Assembly (NCBI RefSeq): GCF_023065955.2
Contig: NW_026622930.1
Coordinates: forward strand, 23,227,449-23,291,448
Source: Ursus arctos
Taxonomy: Eukaryota > Chordata > Mammalia > Carnivora > Ursidae
Direction of reading: 5' to 3'
DNA: 64,000 nucleotides
Shown: piece after piece, positions 43,740-55,150 of the stretch
How positions within the stretch are numbered: the first letter of the stretch is position 1
How the letters are laid out: every line of letters starts with the position of its first letter
The notes under the pieces: model-generated
Told to the model about the DNA's origin: nothing
Seen by the model: the letters and a program-made list of their open reading frames with translations, nothing else
The model's database searches: none
Position numbers and translations under genes: made by a program

Positions 43740-44110
43740 CCTCATGCCAGAATTCGCATTTCCTACTCCTGTGATTTGCCAGTCTTTGCAGCGAGCAGCA
43801 GCACACAGCTCCACCGAGAGCGCGCTGGAGAGTGAGGAGGGAGGTGAGGAGCACCGGATGCAGATACATATTTATAATTTATCAGTCAACCCCTCCCTTC
43901 ACTGCTGCACAGCTAATCCCCCTTGAGCTGGGGAGCCAGGTTCTTGCGCTCGGGTCTCTGACAGCTTTGATTGTAACGGAGGAGTGAGCTGTGCTCTCCC
44001 CAAAGGTGTGAAGCTGAAAGCCCTTCAGAGCACAGGAGCAAGCCCACCCTCTCAGCATCTCTCCTTTTCCCTGCCTACCTGGCAACAGGTTGACTTCGGA
44101 AGTGAAAATC
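43740..44110. other. Single-copy block with CpGs, function unclear
   Basis: No repeat is recognised. It has scattered CpGs (gcgcgctgg, cttgcgctcgg) and a splice-acceptor-like pyrimidine run with 'cctggcaacag'. I cannot show an exon. Confidence 0.25.
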
Positions 44111-44865
44111 CAGTGTTACCTCTCTCCATGTTCTCCTTCCGATGGAATGCCTTGTCATTCCCGTGTCCTCCCACAGCCCTGGTCCCACACTTCTTAGCCC
44201 ATCGCCCCCAGTCAGAACATTTCTACTCCCTCATCAAATGCAGGAAACACAGAAGATAAGACAGCAATACATATGTATCCCCTAAATTCCACATTAAATT
44301 TCAAGCAATTCACCGATCCTCTCCCCTTTCTTATCATCCTTCCCTCACAGATGTCGGCCCCGGTTCCAGGCGTACTCAAGGAATAGAAACAACAGTACAC
44401 CATTTCACATCTCCCCTGTCCCTTCAATACACTGGCTGGGAGAGGATCTCAGACTATCCCACAGTGAAGTAAAATAGTTCTGTATAACTACTTTCAGAGT
44501 CCCCTGTTCCTGCTAGAAATAGCACGCCATAATGGATAAGTCCCACCCTGGATTCAGAGGGAGGCAGGCCAACTCGGAATGATCCCCAACCACCGAACAC
44601 GAAGTGCACTGAAGGGAAATGAGAGCATTGGCTTTTTATTTATTTATTTTTTTAGTTGTTGTTAAAAGCACTCAGTTATAATCTGGACTGTATTCATCAG
44701 AATCGACAATTCCCCTTGGAGACATGAATATTTCAGAAGGCAGATTGATAGTTATAATGAGAAAAATAAAATCATCTCTACCTTTACTTCTACCTACAGA
44801 AATGAAGTGGAAGGTCCAATTAAGTAGAGGAAGCATGGTGTCCACCGTGGAGGCGGTGAAAGAAA
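44111..44865. other. Unassigned sequence
   Basis: No gene or repeat apart from a short 'tttatttatttatttttt' run near 44635. Confidence 0.4.
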
Positions 44866-44884
44866 GAGAGAGAGAGAGAGAGAG
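44866..44884. repeat. (GA)n microsatellite
   Basis: Short perfect GA run. Confidence 0.9.
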
Positions 44885-46879
44885 CAGGGAGAGGAAAACA
44901 TCAGCACACTGCAGACACACAAAGAAATGTAACATACATCACAAAAACGCACAACAGTAAAGGCAAGGGCACTACAATACCTTGAGAAAGCAGCACAAGA
45001 CAAATGCACAATGTGAAGCGTAAACAAGCAGAAGCTGCCCTCACCAGCTTCCTGTTTAAGTTTTTCCCGGTCGTTTCTTCCCCGGCCCATCCTTAGAAAC
45101 ATGAGCAAGTCTGCATGCAAAAGCACTGCGTAGCCCCATGTATGTGAAACCGCGCGCACTTCACCGACGTACACTTGGTTTGTGAAAGTCTCAAAGAGGC
45201 CAAGTTCTCCGGCATTTTCCCAACGTTAACACGAGTCATGGCAACCAAAAGTGTCACATACATGTACAACACAGGAAGTATTCCTGGACATACGTTCAGG
45301 CATCAGAAACCAATGCTGGAGGTTCAGTGGGAGCCAGACAGAAAGCTTCCTTTCATGGTAAAGGAATAGGGGAAGAAAAGCAGTAGAGGTGGGAAGCAGA
45401 GTTGGCTTCTTAGGCAATCATCACGGGGCAAGAACAGAGAAGGAAGTGAGACATGGGGGGATATATGAGAGGAGGGGGATGCAGTCAAAGGACCTTCTTA
45501 AAAACAGATTAAATTGCAAGTTGCAACTTAAAAACTTAGAGGCACTGACCAGAAGAATTCTGCATCCTTTCTTGAAAGCCTCTCTCACGAGGAATTCACG
45601 GTATCTGTGTCTGTCATTCTTTCATTGCTTAAAGACTCTGATTCTAGAAAGCACTTGACTTAGCGCAGAGCATGCATACATGGGTGTGTGTGAATTCCCT
45701 ACGCAGGTACACATCAATGCTGGGGGTCCAAGGGAAGCTGAGGAGCGGGTGGGAGAGTGGGGGAAGGTAAATAATACAGGTTCTCCACACGTTGTTCATA
45801 CCGATGTTGGGACAGACCCTGCAAAATACCGGAGCTCTACCTCTGAAGGGTCCAAAATACCCAAATCAAGATTAAAGAATTCCCACCAGCCTAGCCCATC
45901 TGCCTAGTCTCTATCCTGTCATGGAAGCCACGCAATGCCCTCATGCCCCCAAGCCACTGCAGAAGCTAGGAGGACCCCTAAAGAACAGAGGGAGCGCAAG
46001 GTGAAAAAGAATAGAAGGGCATCTGTCATCAAGATTCCAAGGGCCTGCTTTTTCTGGTGGAACTTGCTATCAAAGTCAGGCCACCAAATTCCACCAATTC
46101 AGAGACCCTGGGTCATCCTGCTTTGCAGAGAGGCACTTAACTTTCTCAAACTCCTGGACACCAGGTTGACATCAAGGGCATCCTCTACTCACGCCTACGT
46201 CATAGTTACCTACTATCATCAGATAACTTCCCTCACCCTCAGACAAGAATAATGAGGCTTCATCCCAGTCTCTTCCAGAGCTCCATCTAACACTGGCAAA
46301 CTCACACTACCTCCTCCCTCCAGCTCTGTTCTTTGACGCTTACGCTATACCAGACTGTATATTCATTGAAAGTCTTGAGTCCACATCGTGGATCTTGGCT
46401 CAGATCTGGAGGATTCAATTCTACTGGGAAGGTGTGCTTCCTCCTTACACTGTCTTATCAAGTCAGGATGCCCTCAATTGCCCACCTCCACAGCTCCCTG
46501 GACATCATAAGCGAACTTCTCTCAGCCCTGGGTGGTTTCCTGATTGGAGCATACTCCCTTTTATGGCAACACCGTGTGATGGGTCCAGTGTAAGGGAACA
46601 GGGAAGGGGAGTAGCCCTTCAGGATTGCCCCACCCTCCTCAAAAGATCAAGAATAAACAGAAAACACAGATGGACCCCATCTTGCCCTTTTCTTTGGTCC
46701 TCCAAAAGAGGCACCAAAGTCCCATGTGTTTTTTCAAAAGAAACAGACAAGAGAAATTAAAGTACAGTCTTTGGGTGTCAGGGCAAGGCAGGTAGACCAA
46801 TCTTGCAATCATCCCAAGGCTTGGAAGAAACACAATAGTAGCAATTGAACAGTGAAGGAAAAGACAATTTTAAGTAGGC
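44885..46879. other. Unassigned sequence, no gene seen
   Basis: About 2 kb with no recognised gene. A weak L2-like sense region may lie at 46320-46580. Open frames up to 126 codons are unrecognised. Confidence 0.35.
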
Positions 46880-47110
46880 TCAGTTCTCGAATCCTGATTT
46901 AGGCTGATGATGTGGAAAATTTTTATTTAGGAGAAAAAGGCTTCATTCACAGCCCACCCTGTGCTTAGCTGAGCTGAATTTCCTGCACAGCTCATTCCCT
47001 GCATATTTGAATATTTTAGGTTGCAGATGCTGAATTTACAGATCTTTATATGCAGTTTTCTTCAGGGTGTATAATGAGTTAGAATCCTGCCACGAAGACA
47101 TTAGCATGTT
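46880..47110. promoter_or_regulatory. Possible conserved block
   Basis: Repeat-free, with 'ttaggctgatgatgtgg', 'gcatatttgaatattttagg' and 'gatgctgaatttacag'. Low-confidence inference from sequence style. Confidence 0.22.
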
Positions 47111-47239
47111 CTTTCGGTGGTTTTTGCTTTTATATAAAACTGAAAACAGTCAAACCCCAAGGGCTTCCTTTGACCCTGTGGGGCTGAAAGTCATTACAAT
47201 GGGCAGTGGGATGGAGGGGAAGAAAAAAAAAAAAAGGCA

Positions 47240-47267
47240 AACCTTTACTCAGAGTGAAATTCAGGGA
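47240..47267 (+). repeat. 28-bp dispersed direct repeat, copy A
   Basis: This segment begins aacctttactcag and ends gaaattcaggga; it matches 48621-48648 at 27 of 28 bases. It follows a poly(A) tract. Confidence 0.85.
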
Positions 47268-48059
47268 GAAGCCCAGCTCCTCTCCCCCAACCACGGGGCC
47301 CCAGCATGGGGTCTGGGGAGGAGCAGGAGGAAGTTAACCGCTCTGTTGCTCTGAAATTAGCTTCATTCACCCCCATTATCGACGCCGTCATGCCTTGTTT
47401 CATGCTTCTTTCTCGGAGGCAGCCCGGCAGGGCCAGTGCCCGCGATGATAAATGGTGGTGCAGAATGGGCAAGCCAAGGGGATGATGGGGACAGGAAACC
47501 AAGATGCATCGGAAAAGGTACCCCCCACCCCAGGGTGGCCCTGCTGCCAGCCTGGCCCGCAGCAGGAGGGGCAGGCAGCAAATGGCCTGCCAGCGACAAT
47601 GAGGCTCTGAGCGACCAGCCAGAAACACAAAGGCAAGCAATTCAGGGCAGCCACAGTGCCGCAAGCAAGAAGCACCTACCTTGTTCACTCATCATGAGGT
47701 GGGAGAGGCCTTGAGGAAGGAAAGGAGGGGGGACGGGGGTGAGGAGGGGAAAGGGAAGGAAAAAAGAAAGAAGACAAAGTTAAAATCCCCAACACAATGC
47801 AGTCATCTCTTAGTTGTCAAGTGGAAGGAGCAGCAGCAGGGCCTTCACACATACTCCAGAGCATGCAACCAAGGCTGAGAAGCCGGCCTCCAGTTCAAGG
47901 ACAGCCTTCTGTTTGCTGGACCGCTCTGGGCCTCCTCATGAGAGCCTTTCTCTCACCACACTGCTCCGTGCGATGCTTAGGATTTGAAATAAATCTATGG
48001 AAGATTAGGTCCCTCGGGAAGGAGACTCAAGAGGCCAGGCCCGTTTCCTTCTTTCTTTT
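47268..48059. other. Unassigned sequence, no gene seen
   Basis: GC-richer stretch with overlapping open frames on both strands (47245-47688 minus, 147 codons; 47436-47714 plus), none recognised. Overlap of long frames on both strands suggests chance in GC-rich DNA. Confidence 0.4.
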
Positions 48060-48260
48060 AAATGGCTTTTTACAGTAATACATGGTCACTGTAGCAACTC
48101 TGGAAAATTCAGAAAAGAAAAAAGAAAAATCTGCTGTAATCCCACCATCCAGAGGTTCCTGCCCAATTTTATTTTCTAGAAACTGTATTCTCTTCTCCAA
48201 AAATGGAATCATGGTGCACATACTAAATGAGTTCCTGCTTGCAAGGGTTGCTCAGTCTGA
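48060..48260 (+). repeat. Probable ancient interspersed repeat
   Basis: 'cagtaatacatggtcactgt', 'ggaaaattcagaaaagaaaa' and 'gctgtaatcccaccatccag' resemble a common old repeat (cattgtagaaaattcagaaa ... ctgtaatcctaccacccaga). I cannot name the family reliably. Confidence 0.45.
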
Positions 48261-49250
48261 AAGTACTTCCCTCTCACCTTTGTCTTAGCCCAGGGCAGCC
48301 GCACCCCTGACCTCCATTGCTTCCCCACCATCCTCTTGTCTTAGAAGGTCCCCCGGCCTTGATCAGGGAGGCCAAGCGTGGCAATGAATGGGTTAAAGAA
48401 GGTACACAAAGTCCCAAAGAACAAACAGAACCAACCTCTGGCTATGTTCTTAAGGAAGTCAAACAAGGCTATTAAGAGCTCATTACTTCAGGGGAAGTGT
48501 AAGCTCTGATAAATCTATTAAAAGAAAAGATTTCCAACCAGTAACCAACAGTACCAGTTTGCACTCCCATCGCTTTTATTATTACTGGAGATATTTGACA
48601 AACTCCAGATCACCCTAGAGAACCTTTACCCAGAGTGAAATTCAGGGATATACAGGATTAATAAAGGAAAAAAGCTCTGAAGTATAGAAATCCCCAAATG
48701 TTTTTGGAGATTACTAGAGATTTAGAAAAGTAATCAGAGGAAAATATGGGTCAGGCAACTTTTAAAAAGATCAATGATATATTAAATACACAGATACATG
48801 TGCCATAAATGTCATGGAATCTAGTTTTTAAGCAAATTTCATTAAACTATAATCACATTTTAAATGCACATTTCTGGCATTCATTTCTCGAGGCCTCAGA
48901 TTAATACCCACGGAGGAATGGAATCGTGCCAATGTAAGTCATTCTCGTGATTTGTTTAGCTTAAAAAATAAATTTTGGCCTTTTTTGGGAAAAGATAATA
49001 GGGAGAGAGAACAAAGGGCCCTACGTTTGGCTAAGAGAAACCTCAGCAGAAGTCACTGTTCCTAAAATGCCTGATATTTCTGAACCAGCATCCAGATCAA
49101 GAATACTAAAGGGGAGTGTCTGGGGCAGGCAGGTGGGGTACATGGAAAGGTGACAAATTCACAGGAGGGTTGTAAGAATTAAGAAATGAGACTAAGAAGA
49201 TCCAAGGAGATACCTAAGAGTAAAAGGAGGGGTTAAAAATGAAAAGAAAA
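48261..49250. other. Unassigned sequence
   Basis: No gene or repeat is recognised except the direct-repeat copy at 48621-48648. Confidence 0.4.
48621..48648 (+). repeat. 28-bp dispersed direct repeat, copy B
   Basis: Begins aacctttacccag and ends gaaattcaggga; one mismatch from the copy at 47240-47267. Confidence 0.85.
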
Positions 49251-49470
49251 TAATACTGTATATATATTTGCAAGTTGTTAAGAAAGGACAGCTTAAATGT
49301 TCTCACCACAAAAAAGAAATGGTGATTATATGACGGAATGGAGGTGGGTAGCTAATGCTTACGGTGGTAATCATTCTGCAGAATTTAGATGTATGAAATC
49401 AACATCCTGTACACCTGAAACGTACACAGTGTTATACATCAATTCTATCTACATACAGCTGGAGGGGAGT
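49251..49470 (+). mobile_element. Old L1 3' UTR fragment
   Basis: 'taatactgtatatatatttg', 'caagttgttaagaaagga', 'aaatgttctcaccaca', 'ggtggtaatcattctgcaga', 'cctgtacacctgaaacgtac' and 'acagtgttatacatcaattc' are in the order of old mammalian L1 3' UTRs. Heavily diverged and inert. Confidence 0.8.
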
Positions 49471-49719
49471 TTACATTTTTTTTTTCAAATTCAAAAATGA
49501 AAGGACAAACATTTCACACTTACAATGAAAGATGTTTAACAGCTCACAGAAGAAGTGGAAGAGAAGTGGTGTAGTCTTTTCTTTTTTTGACTCAAAGAGA
49601 GATTTCAAAAAATGTACTGACTAAAGAGTAAACAGGACAATTAGTATAATGGGTATGGAAAGCCCTGGACAAGGTGCTACAGTTGGGCCCCATCTCTGTG
49701 CTGCATGTGTTTCTTTAAA
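49471..49719. other. Unassigned sequence
   Basis: No gene or repeat is recognised. Confidence 0.4.
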
Positions 49720-49905
49720 GCAGCGTTTCCCAAAGCGTACTTCACTGACCACCTACATCAACCACCTGGGGATGCCTATTAACAGTGAAGACCCTGGGCC
49801 CCAACCGAGGAATCTAATAAATGAGAATCTTGGGGAGGAGTTTGGGGAAAGATCTGAATTTTAAGCAACTTGCCCAAGTGATTCCCATGCTCACTAGAAC
49901 TTGAG
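49720..49905 (-). mobile_element. MER5A-type hAT MITE, antisense
   Basis: 'cagcgtttcccaaagcgtac', 'accacctggggatgcctatt', 'accctgggccccaaccgagg' and 'caagtgattcccatgctcac' match the MER5A complement. Confidence 0.75.
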
Positions 49906-50484
49906 TGCCATATAAATCAAATTTTGGTAAATTAAATTGTCTGATAAATGCACTAAGAGAAATTGGATATTTAATGGAACCCTGCAGTGGATCCTTTTGT
50001 AAAAAAGGAATCCTTTTAAAATGCAAATAACCCACCACCTGTGTTTTTTAAATTCAAATACGTACTTATCAGGCTTTATTAAGCTACATACATAGGTGCC
50101 CGAATGTCCATATTCTTCAATTTATGAAAATCTTAAATAGAAACATTGGGCCAAGAAAGCAGATCTGACATCCTGATGTTAAAACTGGTTTTGCAGGCAA
50201 TGAAGCAAAACGGACAAGAAACAGGATGGTGGAAGGGAGAGACTGTGCAACCATAATACGGTTTAAGTTTTGCTTTTGGAGAAGGAAATTTTACTCCACT
50301 TTCAAGAGCTTTTATATCAGTATTGTCTCTTGTACAAATCTATCCTCAAAGTTTGCAGAACTAAGAACTGGAACCAAGAATTCCAGAATGTCCAGGTTTA
50401 TTCTGAAATAGTTTCTGTCCCTTTCTATCCCCTCCATATGAACAAATCTCAGGCCCTCCCCTCCATATGAACAGAAGAACCAAC
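49906..50484. other. Unassigned sequence
   Basis: Contains the 16-bp local direct repeat cccctccatatgaaca at 50429-50444 and 50458-50473. Nothing else is recognised. Confidence 0.4.
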
Positions 50485-50660
50485 AATTAACCAACTAAGT
50501 GATTCAAGCACCTACTATAGGCAAAGACTGGATAAAGTAGTGGAGATACAGACAAGTATGGAAGATGGTCACTAACCTCTAGGAGTTTGGAGTCTAAGTG
50601 GGAAGATGTTATATGTTAATATTTACATAAACATGCATATGATATGTATTAGTGGTACCT
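50485..50660 (-). repeat. L2 LINE 3' end, antisense (first part of a split copy)
   Basis: 'attcaagcacctactatagg', 'agtggagatacagacaagta' and 'ctaacctctaggagtttgga' follow the antisense L2 terminus. Confidence 0.65.
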
Positions 50661-50663
50661 GCC

Positions 50664-50912
50664 AGTGAAGTACGGGGGTTAAGATCAAAGACTTCAGAGC
50701 CAGATTTGAATCCTACCTTTGTTACTTTGTAGCTTGTGACCCTAGTAAAGTTGCTCAACATCTCTGCACCTTGACTTCCCTATCTGCAAAATTTAGATAA
50801 CAACAATGCCAAATTCATAGGTTGTTTTGAGGATTAAATAAGTGAATATACATAAAACTGGGCCGGCACATGGTAAGGGCTTTATAAGGATTATTGTTGT
50901 TGTTTTTATTAT
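50664..50912 (+). repeat. MIR SINE, near full length, inside L2
   Basis: 'ttcagagccagatttgaatc', 'gttgctcaacatctctgcac', 'ctatctgcaaaatttagata', 'ttgttttgaggattaaataa' and 'ttgttgttgtttttattatg' give the whole MIR in order. It sits between two antisense L2 parts. Confidence 0.85.
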
Positions 50913-50934
50913 GCTATAAAAACACAATGATGTG

Positions 50935-51015
50935 TGAGGCAACAGCCAGCACGATGCCTGACACACAGTTGATGCTCAGTACGTGTATGGTAACTCAATG
51001 TGGAATGAATGAATG
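50935..51015 (+). repeat. L2 LINE 3' end fragment
   Basis: 'cgatgcctgacacacagttg' followed by 'atgctcagtacgtg' and 'gaatgaatgaatggg' matches the L2 terminus. Confidence 0.5.
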
Positions 51016-51049
51016 GGTCATTACTATGTGTCAAATGATAAATTCAGAC

Positions 51050-51760
51050 AATAAAGACCACAGGACTGTGAGGAGGGCCCTGGATGTACAGGAAAGGTTT
51101 ATGGAGGAAAGTGAGATTTGAAATAGATCTTGGAAGATGGTTTAGGATTTAGAAAGATGGAGGACACTCCAGGTAACATCAACAGCTCCCAGGACCACAG
51201 AGTATATTTGTAAGGACTTTCCTATTCAGCTTTCCAGAAGCACCTAAGAGGACACTACCAAGCACATGGTAGGCATGTAATACATGCTATTCAAATAATA
51301 ACGAACACGTATAAACAGTACATATAAGGAAGAAATAAAAAGTGATCTTAAGGATGAGAGTAGGAACCATTGTATGAAGGCCTTGAATTTCAAAGCTAAG
51401 GAAAATGGACTTGATCTTACAGCTAGTGGGACACAGTGAGGGTTCATGGGCAGAGGAATGACCCAGGGAAAATGATGTTGAGGAAGATTGCTTTGGCAAT
51501 GGTGTGGACAGGATAGATGAGAGGGAAAAGAGACAGAGGCAGAAAGATCAGTCATAGGCAGAGGGCCTAGATTAGAATAGTGGTAGTGAGGAGGAAAAGG
51601 AAAAAGGCTTTGGGTGACCAATGAGATGCTTCAGGGAAGGAGTGGATGGGAGGCTGAGTGAGCACTGTCAGAAATAGGAAGGTGGGGGTGGGGTGGGAGA
51701 TGAATGGGGGGTGAGGGCAATGATGAGTTCTGTTTTAGCCATGAGGAATTGAGGAAACAA
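51050..51760 (-). repeat. L2 LINE, antisense (second part)
   Basis: 'gaaatagatcttggaagatg', 'gaaggccttgaatttcaaag', 'gaaaatggacttgatcttac', 'gggtgaccaatgagatgctt' and 'gatgagttctgttttagcca' follow the antisense L2 ORF order. The 125-codon minus frame (51244-51621) is decayed L2 sequence. Confidence 0.75.
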
Positions 51761-53182
51761 AAATCTCTCAAGCAAAAATGTCTATGTTGCATTTTAAAAT
51801 GTAGGACTAATGTCTGAGAGAAAGTCAGGACAAATATCAGGGTGTATCATTGCCCCTTCATGGAAGAGAGGGTCTATGCCCAGGTAAGTCAATGAATCCT
51901 CCAAGAAAAAGGGGCTAGAGCATGGAGTCTCAGTCTGGGAGAGATGGGAGGGGCATTAAGGTATCTTGGAGGTTCTTTTTTGTCCCATCATATTCAACAT
52001 TAAAATAAAATTTTACATTCAAAAAAGAAAAAGGAACTATATGGCTTTCAAATATAGATACAGAAAATAATGCTCAAAAAATCTTAACTGAGAAGGATAT
52101 AATTAGTAAGGGGAAAAAAGGAATCTATGCTGGGTGTGTGTTATCTGTGTGGGGTTGATAAGGAAGGGGGAAAATGAAGATTGGCCTTCTTGGCGACCTC
52201 AGAATCAGAGGGTCGGCCACAGCCCTCCAGGCTACACAGCCGGCCCTGGGCCTAGCACCTGGCTGGGTTTGGAGTTTGGCATTTATTCTGGCTGTGATGT
52301 TCAAGAGAAGACATGGCCTGGAACGGGGCTCAGGGAAGCAAAAGGGACATCTTTCACAACAACCTCACCATGGGCTCTGGATTTGAATAGATCCTCCACT
52401 CAGACTCAAAAGCCAGCCCACCAGTGGAGGGTAGGGAACAGGAGGTGGGCTCGGGTGAGCCTTTGACAGGAAGGATATTGAGAATCACCAACACCGAATT
52501 CCTATGGAACTACAATGCCTTTAAAGAAAAAATTACCAAAAATTTGAAAGCAACTGAAGCGTCTCCTATCTAGATGTCACACCCTGACAGAGTGCTACCC
52601 TAGCTGGATCCAGGGACCATTCTGGATCCCAACAAGATGTCTGATACGTATACCCTTCCCCTCATTCTTTCTAGTGCTATATTCCACCCTTCTTATGCCT
52701 ACCTGTCCGTGTGCACAAGTTCTCAGGGTAGATGTAAGAACAAGAAGAGGAAAAGATCACCAGTAGGTAAGACATACAAAATTGAAACTGCCTTAGAACA
52801 GACTGCAAATCATATGTAAATTATATGCAAAATATACGTATGGCCCTCTAAACTCTGCTTCATCCTTTGGGAAAATCCCCATGGAGATAGCAGCTTTTGC
52901 AGCTTGGGAGAATGGAAATGGCTATGAAAGCAAAGTCATTTGTAAGCGGCTGTGGCCGTCATGAAGCCTGTCATGAGAATGACTGATACAGAGAATAGAA
53001 ACCATTTATTGAAACAGGCAAGAGGAAGATGCAGTGTTCAGGAACCAGGCCAGAAGTTGAAGGCCTTCATAATTTAAGCTAATACTGTTTCTCCCCCAAA
53101 ACCTATAATATCCCACCCACCTCAGATAGTTTTCAATCCATCCTACCTTCCTTCATTTTGCCTAAGTAAGTGCATAAAGTAT
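51761..53182. other. Unassigned sequence, no gene seen
   Basis: No gene or clear repeat. Open frame 52134-52466 (+; 110 codons) is unrecognised. Confidence 0.4.
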
Positions 53183-53262
53183 TTCAAGGGAAGAAGGAAG
53201 TCACTCATGGGGTAAAAAAAAAAAAAAAAAAAAAAAAAATTTTTAAAGATTCAAGGGAAGAA
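53183..53262. repeat. Poly(A) tract flanked by a 13-bp direct repeat
   Basis: A run of 26 A (53214-53239) lies between two copies of ttcaagggaagaa, at 53183-53195 and 53250-53262. This looks like a very short retroposed insert with target-site duplication, but bases after the A run (tttttaaaga) need explaining. Confidence 0.5.
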
Positions 53263-53679
53263 AAAAAAGCAAGTTATCTCTGCCAAGACTTTTCTTTCAT
53301 TCACTTTCAGGGTAACTTTTATCCCAGTATAAAATCCACATATAGCGTCTCTTTTTCCATACTGAAGTAGAGAAATTAAATGTCACTAATTGCTACAAGT
53401 GCCAAGTGCTAACGTTGAATTCTTATGAAGCCACAAGGACTTTTTAAAAGAGTGATTACATAAAATCAGAAGGTAATAGAAACATTCATCGATATTTCCA
53501 GAGGAACTAAGAAGATCGTGAAGGTGGTAGGGGGTGAGGTCCAAGGAAGAGAAGGCACAAGTGACTGTGACAATAAGCTGACTGGGAATTTGGAAAAGAA
53601 AGAAGGAGAAAGAAGAGATACACATGTTAACATTTTAAGCACTTAAAAGGGAGGAAATCTGGTGAACTTGGGGACAAGA
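53263..53679. other. Unassigned sequence
   Basis: No gene or repeat is recognised. Confidence 0.4.
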
Positions 53680-53900
53680 ATTATGACAACAGCTAATATT
53701 TGTTGACTATTTACTACAGATAAGGCATGGCTATGTGTCATCTCATGAAATATAACTCTATAGGAAAGGCATTGCTGTGATTTTGATTTTACAGGTAAGG
53801 AAACCAAGCCCTAGAGCTAAAGTCAAACTAGTGAGGGGTGAAGTGAGGATTTTAAGCCAGCAGATGGACTCTCCAGACTGCGATGATAACCATAACACTA
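53680..53900 (-). repeat. MIR SINE, antisense
   Basis: 'aacagctaatatttgttgac', 'tttgattttacaggtaagga', 'aaaccaagccctagagctaa' and 'gaggattttaagccagcaga' match the MIR complement. Confidence 0.65.
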
Positions 53901-54554
53901 GCTACCCTGAATCCCTCAGTGCTGGTGGAGAAAGGAGGAAACATGCCTCGGAGAATCCAGCAGCAGAAAATAGTGCCTGCATACTAATTCAACTTCATTT
54001 ATGACTCTGGTCCGGCATGATATGACCAGCACTGCAGGGAGCCCTTTTAAAAGGCTACCATCTCCCTCTCCCTAAGCCCCACCCCAAGATACTACTAAAA
54101 CATGAAGCTTTTCCTTTCAGGGCATTTCTTAGGGTTATTAAGCCATCTCCCCTCATTAAAATGTAAATCTGAACAGGAGACACACTCATCCTCCCCAGCC
54201 ATTGACACTGTCCTGCACGTGAGATCATCAGAAAGCCAAACAAAAGATCTTCCTTCAAAGACAGGGACAGCACAGGGACTTGTGAGTGAAGGAAGGACAG
54301 AGACGTGAGGTCACAGGTTGAGGAAGTCTGCCACAGTGGATAGGAGAAAGGACTCAGGAGACAGGGTAGGACAGGGGAGAGGAATATTTAAAGGGAAGAG
54401 ATGGGTCTGAAAGAAACCTCCACCTACTTGCACAACTGTGCCCGAGACCAGCCCTTCCCTGGGCAATCCCCTGACCTTCATCATGGACTTCAGTGTCCTT
54501 GTTCTATCAGGGGTTCACCAGTAGCTTACATCAGAATTTAAGCCTGCTCAAAAT
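53901..54554. other. Unassigned sequence
   Basis: No gene or repeat is recognised until the CR1/L3-type LINE. Confidence 0.4.
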
Positions 54555-55150
54555 TTTTATGAGTGACCTGGCTAAAAACATTCATTGGCATATGTCTAGA
54601 TGTTGTGATGAACTAAAGCTAAAAGGAATAGCTAATTTGTTAGATATTAAAATCAGGGTCCAAAAGGATATGAACAGGCAAAAATGAGATTGAATCTTAA
54701 GGGACAAATGTGAATTCCGACACTTAAGCACGACCCCCTCTTCTCCCCAAAATAAAAAGAAGTCAATAGTCCAATAGTCAACATGGAATGTACCAAACAT
54801 AGGGTTTGGGTTCAGAGAATGGTGCCATACACTAGGAGGGACATTAACAAGGTAGAATGTGTCCAAAGGAGAAGAATCAGAATGGTCAGGGGTCCAAAAG
54901 CATGTCACATACAGAATGGCTGCAGGAACTGCTACATATAGTCCAAACGGGAGCAAGCTAGAAAAGGACATGAGAACTGCCTTCAAGTATTTTAAAAGTT
55001 GAACATGCAAGATAAGGGAGCAAGCACATTTGGCCAGAACAGAGAGTCGAGTAACAGTGGAAGCCTCATTTGCCAGAAATGCTATAGAAGAGAGTCAGAG
55101 TAGGGTTTTTGGAGGTTACTACCAAAAATCCATTCCAACTTGAAGACACT
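54555..55150 (+). mobile_element. CR1/L3-type LINE fragment, copy 1
   Basis: The sense frame keeps CR1-like text: DELKLKGIANLLDIKIRVQK corresponds to the DDTKLGGIAD region of the reverse transcriptase. Later, 'ccaaaggagaagaatcagaa' with 'tggtcaggggtcc' matches the QRRATRMIRG region and 'gacatgagaactgccttcaa' the DLIAVFKY region. Frames are broken. Confidence 0.75.

Noticed and set aside
43740..44110. Possible first exon near CpGs
   Set aside because: There is no convincing donor site, coding frame or core promoter; CpG number is modest.
47245..47688. 147-codon minus-strand frame, cysteine-rich
   Set aside because: Overlaps two other frames on both strands in GC-rich DNA and resembles no protein I know.
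54582..55010. 142-codon minus-strand frame
   Set aside because: It is antisense to a CR1/L3-type LINE copy, so it is a shadow.
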